Assembly: GCA_050725495.1 (NCBI GenBank)
Contig: JBOHHM010000011.1
Span: forward strand, 1 to 29,656
Length of the DNA stretch: 29,656 bases
Direction: 5' to 3'
From: JBOHHM01 sp050725495
GTDB lineage: Bacteria > Pseudomonadota > Gammaproteobacteria > Burkholderiales > Burkholderiaceae_C
This document shows, in pieces, positions 14,162 to 22,433 of the stretch; the stretch's first letter is position 1; each line of letters begins with the position of its first letter. The notes beneath the pieces were generated by a model. The model did no database searches, was not told where the DNA came from, and was given only the letters and a program-made list of their open reading frames with translations. Position numbers and translations under genes: made by a program.

Positions 14162-15549
14162 TGAACGCTGAACAAGTGCTCTCGCAGTTTCAGGCGACCG
14201 GTGTCCAGACCTGCTTCCACAACCGTCACATCAACCCACAGATTTACGCCGGCCTCGATGGCACGAACTGGCGTCTCAAGGACTACGAGGCGCGTGGCGG
14301 CTACCGGGCGCTGCGCAAGATTCTCGGCAAGGATGGCGGCGAGCCGATGACGCCGGACCAGGTGATCGCCACCGTCAAGGAGTCGGCGCTGCGGGGCCGT
14401 GGCGGCGCGGGTTTCCCAACCGGGCTGAAGTGGAGTTTCATGCCGCGCCAGTTCCCCGGCCAGAAGTACCTGGTTTGCAATTCCGACGAGGGCGAGCCAG
14501 GAACTTGCAAGGACCGCGACATCCTGCAGTACAACCCGCATATCGTGATCGAAGGCATGGCCATTGCGGCTTATGCGATGGGCATCACGGTGGGCTACAA
14601 CTACATCCACGGCGAGATCTTCCAGACCTACGACCGGTTCGAAGAGGCCCTGGAAGAAGCGCGCGCCGCAGGCCTGTTGGGCAACAACATCCTGGGCAGC
14701 GGATTCAGCTTCCAGCTGCATGCGGCGCATGGCTTTGGCGCCTACATCTGCGGCGAAGAAACCGCCTTGCTCGAATCGTTGGAGGGCAAGAAGGGGCAGC
14801 CGCGCTTCAAGCCGCCGTTTCCGGCCAGTTTCGGCCTGTATGGCAAGCCCACCACGATCAACAACACCGAAACCTTCGCGGCCGTGCCCTGGATCATCCG
14901 CCATGGCGCCCAGGCCTACCTCGAATGCGGCAAGCCGAACAACGGCGGCACCAAGATTTACTCGGTGTCCGGCGACGTGGAGCTGCCCGGCAACTACGAG
15001 GTTCCGCTGGGTACGCCGTTTGCCAAGCTGCTGGAGCTCGCCGGTGGCGTGCGCAAGGGCCGCCAGCTCAAGGCCGTGATTCCAGGCGGCTCCTCGGCTC
15101 CCGTGCTGCCCGCATCCATCATGATGGAGTGCACCATGGATTACGACTCGATCGCCAAGGCCGGTTCCATGCTGGGCTCGGGCGCCGTGATCGTGATGGA
15201 CGACAGCCGCTGCATGGTCGAATCGCTGAAGCGCCTGTCCTACTTCTACATGCATGAATCCTGCGGCCAGTGCACGCCCTGCCGCGAGGGCACGGGCTGG
15301 CTGTGGCGCGTGGTCGACCGCATCCACAAGGGCCAGGGCAAGCCAAGCGACATGGAGTTGCTCAACTCGGTGGCCGACAACATCCAGGGCCGCACGATTT
15401 GCGCGCTCGGCGATGCGGCGGCCTTGCCGGTGCGCGCCATGATCAAGCATTTCCGGCACGAATTCGAGGCGCTGATCGACAAGGCCGGAGCCCTCACCCC
15501 GACCCTCTCCCAGGGGGAGAGGGTGAGTACGCAAGCGCGGAGCGCTTAA
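14161..15549 (+). CDS. nuoF: NADH-quinone oxidoreductase subunit F (FMN and NADH site), with repeat-derived C-terminus
   Basis: This 462-residue subunit oxidises NADH. The glycine-rich GRGGAGFPTGLKWSFM (NADH/FMN site), CNSDEGEPGTCKDRDIL (FMN site) and GYNYIHGEI follow in order. Cluster N3 is bound by ESCGQCTPCREGTGW plus the cysteine in TICALGDAAALPV. After FRHEFEALIDKAG, the last 19 residues or so (ALTPTLSQGERVSTQARSA) are encoded by a CCCTC/GAGGG palindromic repeat at 15491-15526 and its flank rather than by family-conserved sequence. They lie after all cofactor motifs and are probably tolerated. The nuoG ATG is 4 bases downstream. Confidence 0.98.
   Translation: MNAEQVLSQFQATGVQTCFHNRHINPQIYAGLDGTNWRLKDYEARGGYRALRKILGKDGGEPMTPDQVIATVKESALRGRGGAGFPTGLKWSFMPRQFPGQKYLVCNSDEGEPGTCKDRDILQYNPHIVIEGMAIAAYAMGITVGYNYIHGEIFQTYDRFEEALEEARAAGLLGNNILGSGFSFQLHAAHGFGAYICGEETALLESLEGKKGQPRFKPPFPASFGLYGKPTTINNTETFAAVPWIIRHGAQAYLECGKPNNGGTKIYSVSGDVELPGNYEVPLGTPFAKLLELAGGVRKGRQLKAVIPGGSSAPVLPASIMMECTMDYDSIAKAGSMLGSGAVIVMDDSRCMVESLKRLSYFYMHESCGQCTPCREGTGWLWRVVDRIHKGQGKPSDMELLNSVADNIQGRTICALGDAAALPVRAMIKHFRHEFEALIDKAGALTPTLSQGERVSTQARSA
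15491..15526. repeat. CCCTCACCCC-type palindromic repeat forming the end of nuoF
   Basis: ACCCTCTCCC (15502-15511) pairs perfectly with GGGAGAGGGT (15515-15524), flanked by CCCTCACCCCG and GAG. It matches my recollection of the dispersed repeat in many proteobacterial genomes whose translations read LTPTLSQ or SPHPDPLP. A second small stem AAGCGC/GCGCTT (15533-15547) follows, up to the stop codon. Confidence 0.7.
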
Positions 15550-15553
15550 TCTC

Positions 15554-17692
15554 ATGATTGAAATCGAACTCGACGGTCAGAAGGTGGAAGTTGCCGAGGG
15601 CAGCCTGGTCATGCAGGCCGCTGAAAAGGCAGGCACCTACATCCCGCATTTTTGCTACCACAAGAAGCTCAGCATCGCGGCCAACTGCCGCATGTGCCTG
15701 GTGGACATTGAAAAGGCGCCGAAGCCCATGCCGGCCTGCGCCACACCGGTCACGCAGGGCATGATCGTGCGCACCAAGAGCGACAAGGCGATCAAGGCCC
15801 AGCAGTCGGTCATGGAGTTTTTGCTGATCAACCACCCGCTGGATTGCCCGATCTGCGACCAGGGCGGCGAGTGCCAGCTGCAGGATTTGGCCGTCGGCTA
15901 TGGCGGCTCCTCTTCGCGTTACGAAGAGGAAAAGCGCGTGGTGTTCCACAAGGATGTGGGGCCGCTGATCTCGATGGAAGAGATGAGCCGCTGCATTCAT
16001 TGCACTCGCTGCGTGCGCTTCGGCCAGGAAGTGGCCGGCGTGATGGAGCTCGGCATGATCCATCGCGGCGAGCACGCCGAGATCACGGCGGTGCTTGGCG
16101 ACACCGTGGATTCGGAACTGTCGGGCAACATGATCGACCTTTGCCCGGTCGGCGCGCTGACCAGCAAGCCATTCCGCTACAGCGCCCGCACCTGGGAGCT
16201 GTCGCGCCGCAAGTCGGTCAGCCCGCACGACTCCACAGGAGCCAACCTGATCGTGCAGGTCAAGAACAACAAGGTGATGCGCGTTGTGCCCTTCGAAAAC
16301 GAAGCTGTCAACGAATGCTGGATCGCCGACCGCGACCGCTTCTCCTACGAGGCGCTCAACAGCGACGAGCGCCTGACCCAGCCCATGCTCAAGCAGGGCG
16401 GCCAGTGGCAGACGGTGGACTGGCAGACGGCGCTGGAGTATGTCGCCAACGGCTTGAAGCAGGTCAAGGCCGATCACGGCGCATCGGCCATTGGCACGCT
16501 GGTGAGCCCGCACAGCACGGTCGAAGAGCTGTACCTGGCCGGCGCCCTGATGCGTGGCCTGGGCAGCGACAACATTGATTACCGCTTGCGCAGCGCTGAG
16601 TTTGCTCCGGCCGAAGGCATACGCTGGCTGGGTACCTCGATCGCTTCGCTGTCGCAGCTGCAGCGCGCGCTCGTGGTGGGCTCCAACCTGCGCAAGGATC
16701 ACCCGCTGTTTGCGCAGCGCATCCGCCAGGCCATCAAGAAGGGCTGCGCGGTCTCTGCGATCAACGCTCAGGCCTACGATTGGGCGATGCCGGTGGCCAA
16801 CTCGCTGCTGGCCGCACCTTCTGCCTGGCCCCAGGCACTGGCCGATGTGGCCGCGGCCGTGGCGGCGGCCAAGGGCGTCTCCGCCCCCGTGGCTGGCAAT
16901 GTGACAGAAGCCGCCCAAGCCATTGCCGCATCGCTGCTGAGCGGCGAGCGCAAGGCAGTGCTGCTGGGCAATGCGGCCGCGCACCATGCGCAGGCGTCCA
17001 GCCTGCTGGCGCTGGCCAACTGGATAGCTGCGCAAACCGGAGCCAGCGCGGGCTACCTGACCGAGGCCGCCAACACGGTGGGCGCCCAACTGGCGGGCGC
17101 CGTCCCAGCGAAGGCTGGTTTGAACGCCGCGCAAATGCTCTCAGGTGCTTTGAAAACGGTGATTTTGCTGAACAACGAGCCCGAGTTTGACTCGGCCGCC
17201 GGTGCCAAGGCCAAAGCTGCTTTGGGACAAGCCGGCATGGTCGTGACCCTGAGCCCGTTCAAGACCAACCTGGATTTCAGCGATGTGCTGTTGCCCATCG
17301 CGCCGTTTACCGAGACCTCGGGCACCTTCGTCAATGCCGAAGGACGCGTGCAGGGTTTTCATGCGGTGGTCAAGCCCTTGGGAGAGACACGCCCGGCCTG
17401 GAAGGTGCTGCGTGTTCTGGCCAATCTGCTGGGACTGCAGGGCTTCGATTTCGAGTCTTCGCAGGATGTGCTGAGTCATGTTCGCGGGGTGCCGCAGGAG
17501 GGCGCGAGCCAGTTGCCGGCCGATCTGCTGAACAACGCCAGCCGTGCCAGCGTTGCCCTGACGGCGGTGGATGCGGCGGCACCGGCCGTGGCTAGCATTT
17601 ACCAGCTCGATGGCATTGTGCGTCGTGCAGCGTCGCTGCAGCTGACCGCCGATGCCAGGCAGGCTGCCAAGCATGAAGAGGTGGCCGCATGA
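15554..17692 (+). CDS. nuoG: NADH-quinone oxidoreductase subunit G
   Basis: This 712-residue subunit carries clusters N1b, N5 and N4. The N-terminal [2Fe-2S] ferredoxin domain has CYHKKLSIAANCRMC and PACATPV. The His/Cys-ligated N5 site is HPLDCPICDQGGECQLQD. N4 is bound by CIHCTRCVRFGQE together with LCPVGAL. A degenerate, catalytically inactive molybdopterin-oxidoreductase-like domain follows. The region that in E. coli carries the extra cluster N7 reads RRKSVSPHDSTGANLIVQV with only one nearby cysteine (Cys255), so N7 is apparently absent. Residues about 415-560 are Ala-rich and variable. The length is shorter than E. coli NuoG (about 908) but typical of the alpha/beta and mitochondrial-like form. 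The stop overlaps nuoH by 4 bases. Confidence 0.97.
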   Translation: MIEIELDGQKVEVAEGSLVMQAAEKAGTYIPHFCYHKKLSIAANCRMCLVDIEKAPKPMPACATPVTQGMIVRTKSDKAIKAQQSVMEFLLINHPLDCPICDQGGECQLQDLAVGYGGSSSRYEEEKRVVFHKDVGPLISMEEMSRCIHCTRCVRFGQEVAGVMELGMIHRGEHAEITAVLGDTVDSELSGNMIDLCPVGALTSKPFRYSARTWELSRRKSVSPHDSTGANLIVQVKNNKVMRVVPFENEAVNECWIADRDRFSYEALNSDERLTQPMLKQGGQWQTVDWQTALEYVANGLKQVKADHGASAIGTLVSPHSTVEELYLAGALMRGLGSDNIDYRLRSAEFAPAEGIRWLGTSIASLSQLQRALVVGSNLRKDHPLFAQRIRQAIKKGCAVSAINAQAYDWAMPVANSLLAAPSAWPQALADVAAAVAAAKGVSAPVAGNVTEAAQAIAASLLSGERKAVLLGNAAAHHAQASSLLALANWIAAQTGASAGYLTEAANTVGAQLAGAVPAKAGLNAAQMLSGALKTVILLNNEPEFDSAAGAKAKAALGQAGMVVTLSPFKTNLDFSDVLLPIAPFTETSGTFVNAEGRVQGFHAVVKPLGETRPAWKVLRVLANLLGLQGFDFESSQDVLSHVRGVPQEGASQLPADLLNNASRASVALTAVDAAAPAVASIYQLDGIVRRAASLQLTADARQAAKHEEVAA

Positions 17693-18765
17693 TCGATACC
17701 TTGTACGGCTTGGGCCAGGGCTTGATCGGCGCTGGCTGGTGGGCGGGTCTGGCCTGGCCCGTGGCATGGACTCTGATCAAGATTGTCGTGGTGCTGTTGC
17801 CCCTGCTCGGCTGTGTGGCCTACCTCACCTACTGGGAGCGCAAGGCGATTGGCTGGACCCAGATTCGTTTGGGCCCCAACCGCGTCGGCCCGCTGGGCTT
17901 GCTGCAGCCGATTGCCGATGCGCTGAAGCTGTTGACCAAAGAAATCATCATGCCGAGGGCCGCCACCAAGGGCCTGTTCGTGCTCGGCCCCATCATGACC
18001 ATCATGCCGGCGCTGGCCGCCTGGGCCGTCATACCGTTTGGCCCCGAGGTGGCGCTGGCCAACATCAACGCCGGCCTGCTGTTCATCATGGCCATCACCT
18101 CGATGGAGGTGTACGGCGTGATCATTGCCGGTTGGTCCTCGAATTCCAAATATGCGTTTCTCGGCGCGCTGCGCGCCTCGGCCCAGATGGTGAGCTATGA
18201 AATCGCGATGGGCTTCTGCCTGGTCGTCGTGCTCATGGTCGCGGGCAGCCTGAACCTGACCGACATCGTGCTGGGGCAGGGCAAGGGCATGCTTGCCGAC
18301 CGGGGCCTGGGCTTCCTGTCCTGGAACTGGTTGCCCCTGCTGCCGATTTTTGTCGTCTACATCATCTCCGGCATTGCGGAAACCAACCGCCATCCTTTCG
18401 ATGTCGTGGAAGGCGAGTCGGAAATCGTGGCGGGTCACATGATCGAGTATTCGGGCATGGCCTTCGCGATGTTCTTCCTTGCCGAATACGCCAACATGAT
18501 CCTGGTCTCGGCGCTGGCCTCCATCATGTTCCTGGGCGGCTGGCTGTCGCCGGTGGACTGGCTCGACTGGGTGCCGGGCTGGATCTGGCTGGGACTGAAG
18601 ACCTTTGTCGTCGTCACGATGTTCCTGTGGGTACGCGCGACCTTTCCGCGCTTCCGCTACGACCAGATCATGCGCCTGGGCTGGAAGATCTTCATTCCGG
18701 TCACGCTGGTGTGGCTGGTGGTCGTGGGTGCGTGGATGCAAACCCCGTTCAACATCTGGAAGTAA
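17689..18765 (+). CDS. nuoH: NADH-quinone oxidoreductase subunit H
   Basis: This 358-residue subunit has about eight membrane helices and joins the peripheral and membrane arms; the quinone enters its chamber through it. Family motifs include YLTYWERKAIGWTQIRLGPN, GLLQPIADALKLLTKE and the acidic loop GIAETNRHPFDVVEGESEIV followed by GHMIEYSG. The charged residues of that loop are thought to couple quinone reduction to proton pumping. It starts in the ATGA overlap with nuoG, and nuoI begins 12 bases after its stop. Confidence 0.98.
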   Translation: MIDTLYGLGQGLIGAGWWAGLAWPVAWTLIKIVVVLLPLLGCVAYLTYWERKAIGWTQIRLGPNRVGPLGLLQPIADALKLLTKEIIMPRAATKGLFVLGPIMTIMPALAAWAVIPFGPEVALANINAGLLFIMAITSMEVYGVIIAGWSSNSKYAFLGALRASAQMVSYEIAMGFCLVVVLMVAGSLNLTDIVLGQGKGMLADRGLGFLSWNWLPLLPIFVVYIISGIAETNRHPFDVVEGESEIVAGHMIEYSGMAFAMFFLAEYANMILVSALASIMFLGGWLSPVDWLDWVPGWIWLGLKTFVVVTMFLWVRATFPRFRYDQIMRLGWKIFIPVTLVWLVVVGAWMQTPFNIWK

Positions 18766-18777
18766 TTGGAGTCGCCC

Positions 18778-19299
18778 ATGCCTTCCCATCCAGGAACCTC
18801 CTTCGCACCGGGGTTTTCGTTCAAGGACTTTTTTTCCAGCTTCATGCTGGTGGAGCTGTTCAAGGGCCTGGCCCTGACCGGCAAGTACGCCTTCAGCCGC
18901 AAGATCACGGTGCAGTTTCCCGAAGAGAAAACGCCCCTGTCGCCGCGTTTTCGCGGTCTCCATGCGCTGCGCCGCTACGAGAACGGCGAGGAGCGCTGCA
19001 TTGCCTGCAAGCTGTGCGAGGCCGTCTGTCCCGCCCTGGCCATCACCATCGAATCCGAGCTTCGCGCCGACGGCAGCCGCCGCACCACGCGCTATGACAT
19101 CGATTTGACCAAATGCATCTTCTGCGGCTTCTGCGAAGAAAGCTGCCCGGTGGACTCGATCGTGGAAACGCATATTTTTGAATACCACGGCGAAAAGCGC
19201 GGTGATCTGTACTTCACCAAGGACATGCTGCTGGCGGTGGGCGATCGGTATGAAAGCGAAATCGCTGCAGCCAAGGCTGCCGACGCCAAGTACCGCTGA
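18778..19299 (+). CDS. nuoI: NADH-quinone oxidoreductase subunit I (clusters N6a and N6b)
   Basis: This 173-residue ferredoxin-like subunit binds two [4Fe-4S] clusters through CIACKLCEAVCP and CIFCGFCEESCP, the classic paired CxxCxxCxxxCP motifs. An amphipathic N-terminal helix (FKDFFSSFMLVELFKGLALT) lies against the membrane domain. It relays electrons from NuoG toward N2 in NuoB. The ATG at 18778 is preferred, with GGAG at 18768-18771 in front; an in-frame ATT start 12 bases earlier would overlap that site. A 35-base gap with no clear structure separates it from nuoJ. Confidence 0.98.
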   Translation: MPSHPGTSFAPGFSFKDFFSSFMLVELFKGLALTGKYAFSRKITVQFPEEKTPLSPRFRGLHALRRYENGEERCIACKLCEAVCPALAITIESELRADGSRRTTRYDIDLTKCIFCGFCEESCPVDSIVETHIFEYHGEKRGDLYFTKDMLLAVGDRYESEIAAAKAADAKYR

Positions 19300-19334
19300 A
19301 AGCCGCATCCAGCACTCACCCAAAGAACCGACTC

Positions 19335-19994
19335 ATGGACGTCAAGACTGGTCTTTTCTATCTCTTTTCAGCCGTGCTGCTGTTTGCCGCGTTTCGGGTC
19401 ATCACCGCGCGCAATCCGGTGTATGCCGCGCTGTACCTCGTGCTGGCGTTCTTTCAGGCGGCCGCCGTGTGGCTGTTGCTGCGGGCGGAGTTTCTCGCGA
19501 TCTCGCTGGTGCTGGTCTATGTGGGGGCGGTGATGGTGCTGTTCCTGTTCGTCGTGATGATGCTGGACATCAGCGCGGACAGCGTCCGCCAGGGGTTCTG
19601 GAAGCATTTCCCGCTCGCGGCCACCGTGGGCGCCTTGATTGCGCTGGAAATGGCGGCGGTCCTGATGGGGGGCTTTCGCGTGAGCGAGGAGCCCAGGACG
19701 CCTGCGGTGCTGGGGCAGGCTGTGCCCCAAGTCTCCAACACCAAGGAACTGGGCAAGATGCTGTACACGCAGTACCTGTACCCGCTGGAGATTGCGGCCG
19801 TGATCCTGCTGGTCGCCATGATCGCAGCCATTGCGCTGACATTGCGCCAGCGCAAGGACAGCAAGTATGTCAATCCCGCCGATCAGGTGCGCGTGAAAGC
19901 GCGCGACCGGCTGCAAGTGGTCAAGCTGGCACCGACCAGGGCTGCGGCTGAGGAAGCTGTTTCGGCCACCGTTACCGTGGAGAAAAAGGCATGA
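19335..19994 (+). CDS. nuoJ: NADH-quinone oxidoreductase subunit J
   Basis: This 219-residue subunit has five membrane helices. The conserved segment RNPVYAALYLVLAFFQAAAV is followed by EFLAISLVLVYVGAVMVLFL, which contains the glutamate and the pi-bulge helix region important for coupling. The C-terminus beyond about residue 185 is hydrophilic and variable (DQVRVKARDRLQVVKLAPTR, then Ala/Val/Thr-rich). Translation appears coupled to nuoK through an ATGA overlap at 19991-19994. Confidence 0.97.
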   Translation: MDVKTGLFYLFSAVLLFAAFRVITARNPVYAALYLVLAFFQAAAVWLLLRAEFLAISLVLVYVGAVMVLFLFVVMMLDISADSVRQGFWKHFPLAATVGALIALEMAAVLMGGFRVSEEPRTPAVLGQAVPQVSNTKELGKMLYTQYLYPLEIAAVILLVAMIAAIALTLRQRKDSKYVNPADQVRVKARDRLQVVKLAPTRAAAEEAVSATVTVEKKA

Positions 19995-20299
19995 CGCTGA
20001 CCCTCGGACATTTCCTCTCGCTGGGCGCCATGCTGTTTGCCCTGGCGGTGATCGGCATTTTTCTCAATCGCAAGAACCTGATCATCCTGCTGATGGCGAT
20101 CGAGCTGATGCTGCTGTCGGTCAACATGAATTTCGTGGCTTTCTCCCATTACCTGGACGACATGCATGGTCAGGTCTTCGTGTTTTTCATCCTGACCGTG
20201 GCTGCGGCTGAATCGGCCATCGGCCTGGCCCTGCTCGTGCTGCTGTTCCGCAACAAGTCCAGCATCAACGTGGACGAACTCAATACGCTCAAAGGCTGA
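19991..20299 (+). CDS. nuoK: NADH-quinone oxidoreductase subunit K
   Basis: This 102-residue subunit has three membrane helices, related to MrpC antiporter subunits. It carries the conserved membrane glutamates in LIILLMAIELMLLSVNMNFV and in VAAAESAIGLALLVLLFRNK, which form part of the proton path. The length and C-terminus (NVDELNTLKG) match the family exactly. It begins in the ATGA overlap with nuoJ and is followed 27 bases later by nuoL. Confidence 0.98.
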   Translation: MTLTLGHFLSLGAMLFALAVIGIFLNRKNLIILLMAIELMLLSVNMNFVAFSHYLDDMHGQVFVFFILTVAAAESAIGLALLVLLFRNKSSINVDELNTLKG

Positions 20300-20326
20300 A
20301 GAGCCTCGACAGAAAAGATCACAACC

Positions 20327-22363
20327 ATGAGCGCAACGCTTTCTGCTTCAACCCTGCTGGCCGTGCCGCTGGCGCCGCTGGCCGGCGCCGTGCTGGCAGG
20401 CATTTTCGGAACCGCCTTCGGTGGCAACTGGATCGGCCGCCGCGTGAGTCACACGCTCACCATTGTGGGCGTGCTGCTGTCGTTCATCCTCTCGGCCATG
20501 ACGCTCAAGAGCGTGGTGCTCGATGGCGCCCGTTTCAACGAAACCATCTATCAGTGGATGGTGGTGGGCGGCCTCAAGATGGAAATCGGCTTCCTGGTCG
20601 ATGGCCTGACGTCGATGATGATGTGCGTGGTGAGCTTCGTGTCGCTGATGGTGCATATCTACACCATTGGCTACATGGAAGAGGACGAGGGCTACAACCG
20701 CTTCTTCGCCTATATCTCTCTGTTCACCTTTTCCATGCTGATGCTGGTCATGAGCAACAACATGCTCCAGCTGTTCTTTGGCTGGGAGGCTGTGGGCCTG
20801 GTGTCCTATCTGCTGATCGGTTTCTGGTTCAACCGGCCCAGTGCCATCTTCGCCAACATGAAGGCCTTCCTGGTCAACCGGGTGGGCGACTTCGGTTTCA
20901 TCCTCGGCATCGGTCTGGTCACCGCTTATGCTGGCACGCTGAACTACGCGGAAGTCTTCGCCAAGTCCGCCGAGCTCGCCAAGCTGGCTTTCCCGGGCAC
21001 GGGGTGGATGCTGATCACGGTCGTCTGCATCTGCCTGTTCATCGGCGCCATGGGCAAGAGCGCGCAGTTCCCCTTGCATGTCTGGCTGCCCGACTCGATG
21101 GAAGGCCCGACACCGATTTCGGCGCTGATCCATGCCGCCACCATGGTGACGGCCGGCATTTTCATGGTGGCACGCATGTCGCCCCTGTTCGAGCTCAGCG
21201 ACACGGCCCTGAGCTTCATCATGGTGATTGGCGCGATCACGGCGCTGTTCATGGGCTTCCTGGGCATCATCCAGAACGACATCAAACGGGTGATTGCGTA
21301 CTCGACGCTGTCGCAGCTCGGCTACATGACGGTCGCGCTCGGCGCCTCGGCCTACTCGGTGGCCGTATTCCACCTGATGACGCACGCCTTCTTCAAGGCC
21401 TTGCTGTTCCTCGCGGCGGGCTCGGTCATCATCGGCATGCACCACAACCAGGACATCCGCTGGATGGGCGGCGTGCGCAAGTACATGCCGATCACCTGGA
21501 TCACTTCGCTGCTGGGCTCGCTGGCCCTGATCGGCACGCCGTTGTTCGCGGGTTTTTATTCCAAGGACAGCATCATCGAGGCGGTGGCCGAGAGCCACCT
21601 GCCGGGCGCTGGCTTCGCGCATTTCGCGGTGCTCGCTGGCGTCTTCGTCACGGCTTTCTACTCGTTCCGCATGTACTTCCTGGTGTTCCATGGCAAGGAA
21701 CGGTTTGACCAGAATCACAGCGACGCAGACCACGACCCGGCCGAAGAGCCCGATCCGCATCACCATCGCGAGGAGCATCACAAGCCGCACGAATCGCCCT
21801 GGGTGGTGACGGTGCCGCTGCTGCTGCTGGCGATTCCTTCGGTGGTGATCGGCTTCATGACCGTCCAGCCCATGTTGTTCGGCGAATTCTTCAAGGGTGC
21901 GATTTTTGTCGACGCCGAGAAGCACCATGCCATGGCCGAGCTGGCCAGGGCCTTCCATGGTCCGGTGGAAATGGCAGTGCACGCCCTCACGAGCATGCCG
22001 TTCTGGCTGGCGTTGGCCGGTGTGGCCTCGTCGTACTACATGTACCTGGTCAACCCGGCCGTGCCTGCTGCCATCCAACGCGCGGCCCAGCCCCTGCACA
22101 CGCTGCTGGTCAACAAGTACTACATGGACTGGATCAATGAAAACATCCTGGCCCGGGCTGCCCGCGGGCTCGGTGTGGGCCTGTGGAAGGGCGGGGATCA
22201 GGGCGTGATCGACGGCGCCATGGTCAATGGCAGCGCACGACTCGTGGTCTGGGTGTCGAGCGTGGCGCGCTGGGTGCAGACCGGCTACATCTACCACTAT
22301 GCGCTGGCGATGATCATGGGCGTCTTTGTGTTGATGACGTACTTCGTCTGGCTGAACAAATGA
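20327..22363 (+). CDS. nuoL: NADH-quinone oxidoreductase subunit L (antiporter-like)
   Basis: This 678-residue distal membrane subunit is related to MrpA/MrpD antiporters. It has many membrane helices, the conserved FGWEAVGLVSYLLIGFW (with the proton-channel glutamate) and GKSAQFPLHVWLPDSMEGPT. Other hallmarks are LIHAATMVTAGIFMVARM and KRVIAYSTLSQLGYM. A long C-terminal amphipathic helix runs along the arm. Residues about 455-492 form a loop rich in His, Asp and Glu (DADHDPAEEP, then DPHHHREEHHKPHE), which may bind metal; such loops vary among betaproteobacteria. The stop is followed by a 70-base gap holding a strong palindrome. Confidence 0.98.
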   Translation: MSATLSASTLLAVPLAPLAGAVLAGIFGTAFGGNWIGRRVSHTLTIVGVLLSFILSAMTLKSVVLDGARFNETIYQWMVVGGLKMEIGFLVDGLTSMMMCVVSFVSLMVHIYTIGYMEEDEGYNRFFAYISLFTFSMLMLVMSNNMLQLFFGWEAVGLVSYLLIGFWFNRPSAIFANMKAFLVNRVGDFGFILGIGLVTAYAGTLNYAEVFAKSAELAKLAFPGTGWMLITVVCICLFIGAMGKSAQFPLHVWLPDSMEGPTPISALIHAATMVTAGIFMVARMSPLFELSDTALSFIMVIGAITALFMGFLGIIQNDIKRVIAYSTLSQLGYMTVALGASAYSVAVFHLMTHAFFKALLFLAAGSVIIGMHHNQDIRWMGGVRKYMPITWITSLLGSLALIGTPLFAGFYSKDSIIEAVAESHLPGAGFAHFAVLAGVFVTAFYSFRMYFLVFHGKERFDQNHSDADHDPAEEPDPHHHREEHHKPHESPWVVTVPLLLLAIPSVVIGFMTVQPMLFGEFFKGAIFVDAEKHHAMAELARAFHGPVEMAVHALTSMPFWLALAGVASSYYMYLVNPAVPAAIQRAAQPLHTLLVNKYYMDWINENILARAARGLGVGLWKGGDQGVIDGAMVNGSARLVVWVSSVARWVQTGYIYHYALAMIMGVFVLMTYFVWLNK

Positions 22364-22369
22364 CCTTGC

Positions 22370-22408
22370 GGGACAGACCGCCGCTGCCCCGGCAGCAAGC
22401 TCTGTCCC
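22370..22408. repeat. Nested palindrome between nuoL and nuoM
   Basis: GGGACAGA (22370-22377) pairs with TCTGTCCC (22401-22408), and inside it GCTGCC (22383-22388) pairs with GGCAGC (22391-22396). This gives a long interrupted stem with a two-base loop. There is no T-run after it. It may act as an mRNA-stabilising or differential-expression element within the operon, or be a dispersed repeat copy. Confidence 0.6.
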
Positions 22409-22433
22409 CAACTGACTGGAGAGAACAAGCAAA

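Noticed and set aside
13867..15555. A 562-codon open frame antisense to nuoE-nuoF
   Set aside because: It lies opposite certain complex I genes, has no motif, and is low-complexity; long antisense frames are expected at this GC content.
18766..18777. ATT start for nuoI
   Set aside because: The ATT would overlap the ribosome-binding site used by the ATG at 18778, whose N-terminus fits the family.
17599..19323. A 574-codon open frame antisense to nuoG end, nuoH and nuoI
   Set aside because: It is His/Gln/Arg-rich with no domain and overlaps well-supported genes throughout.
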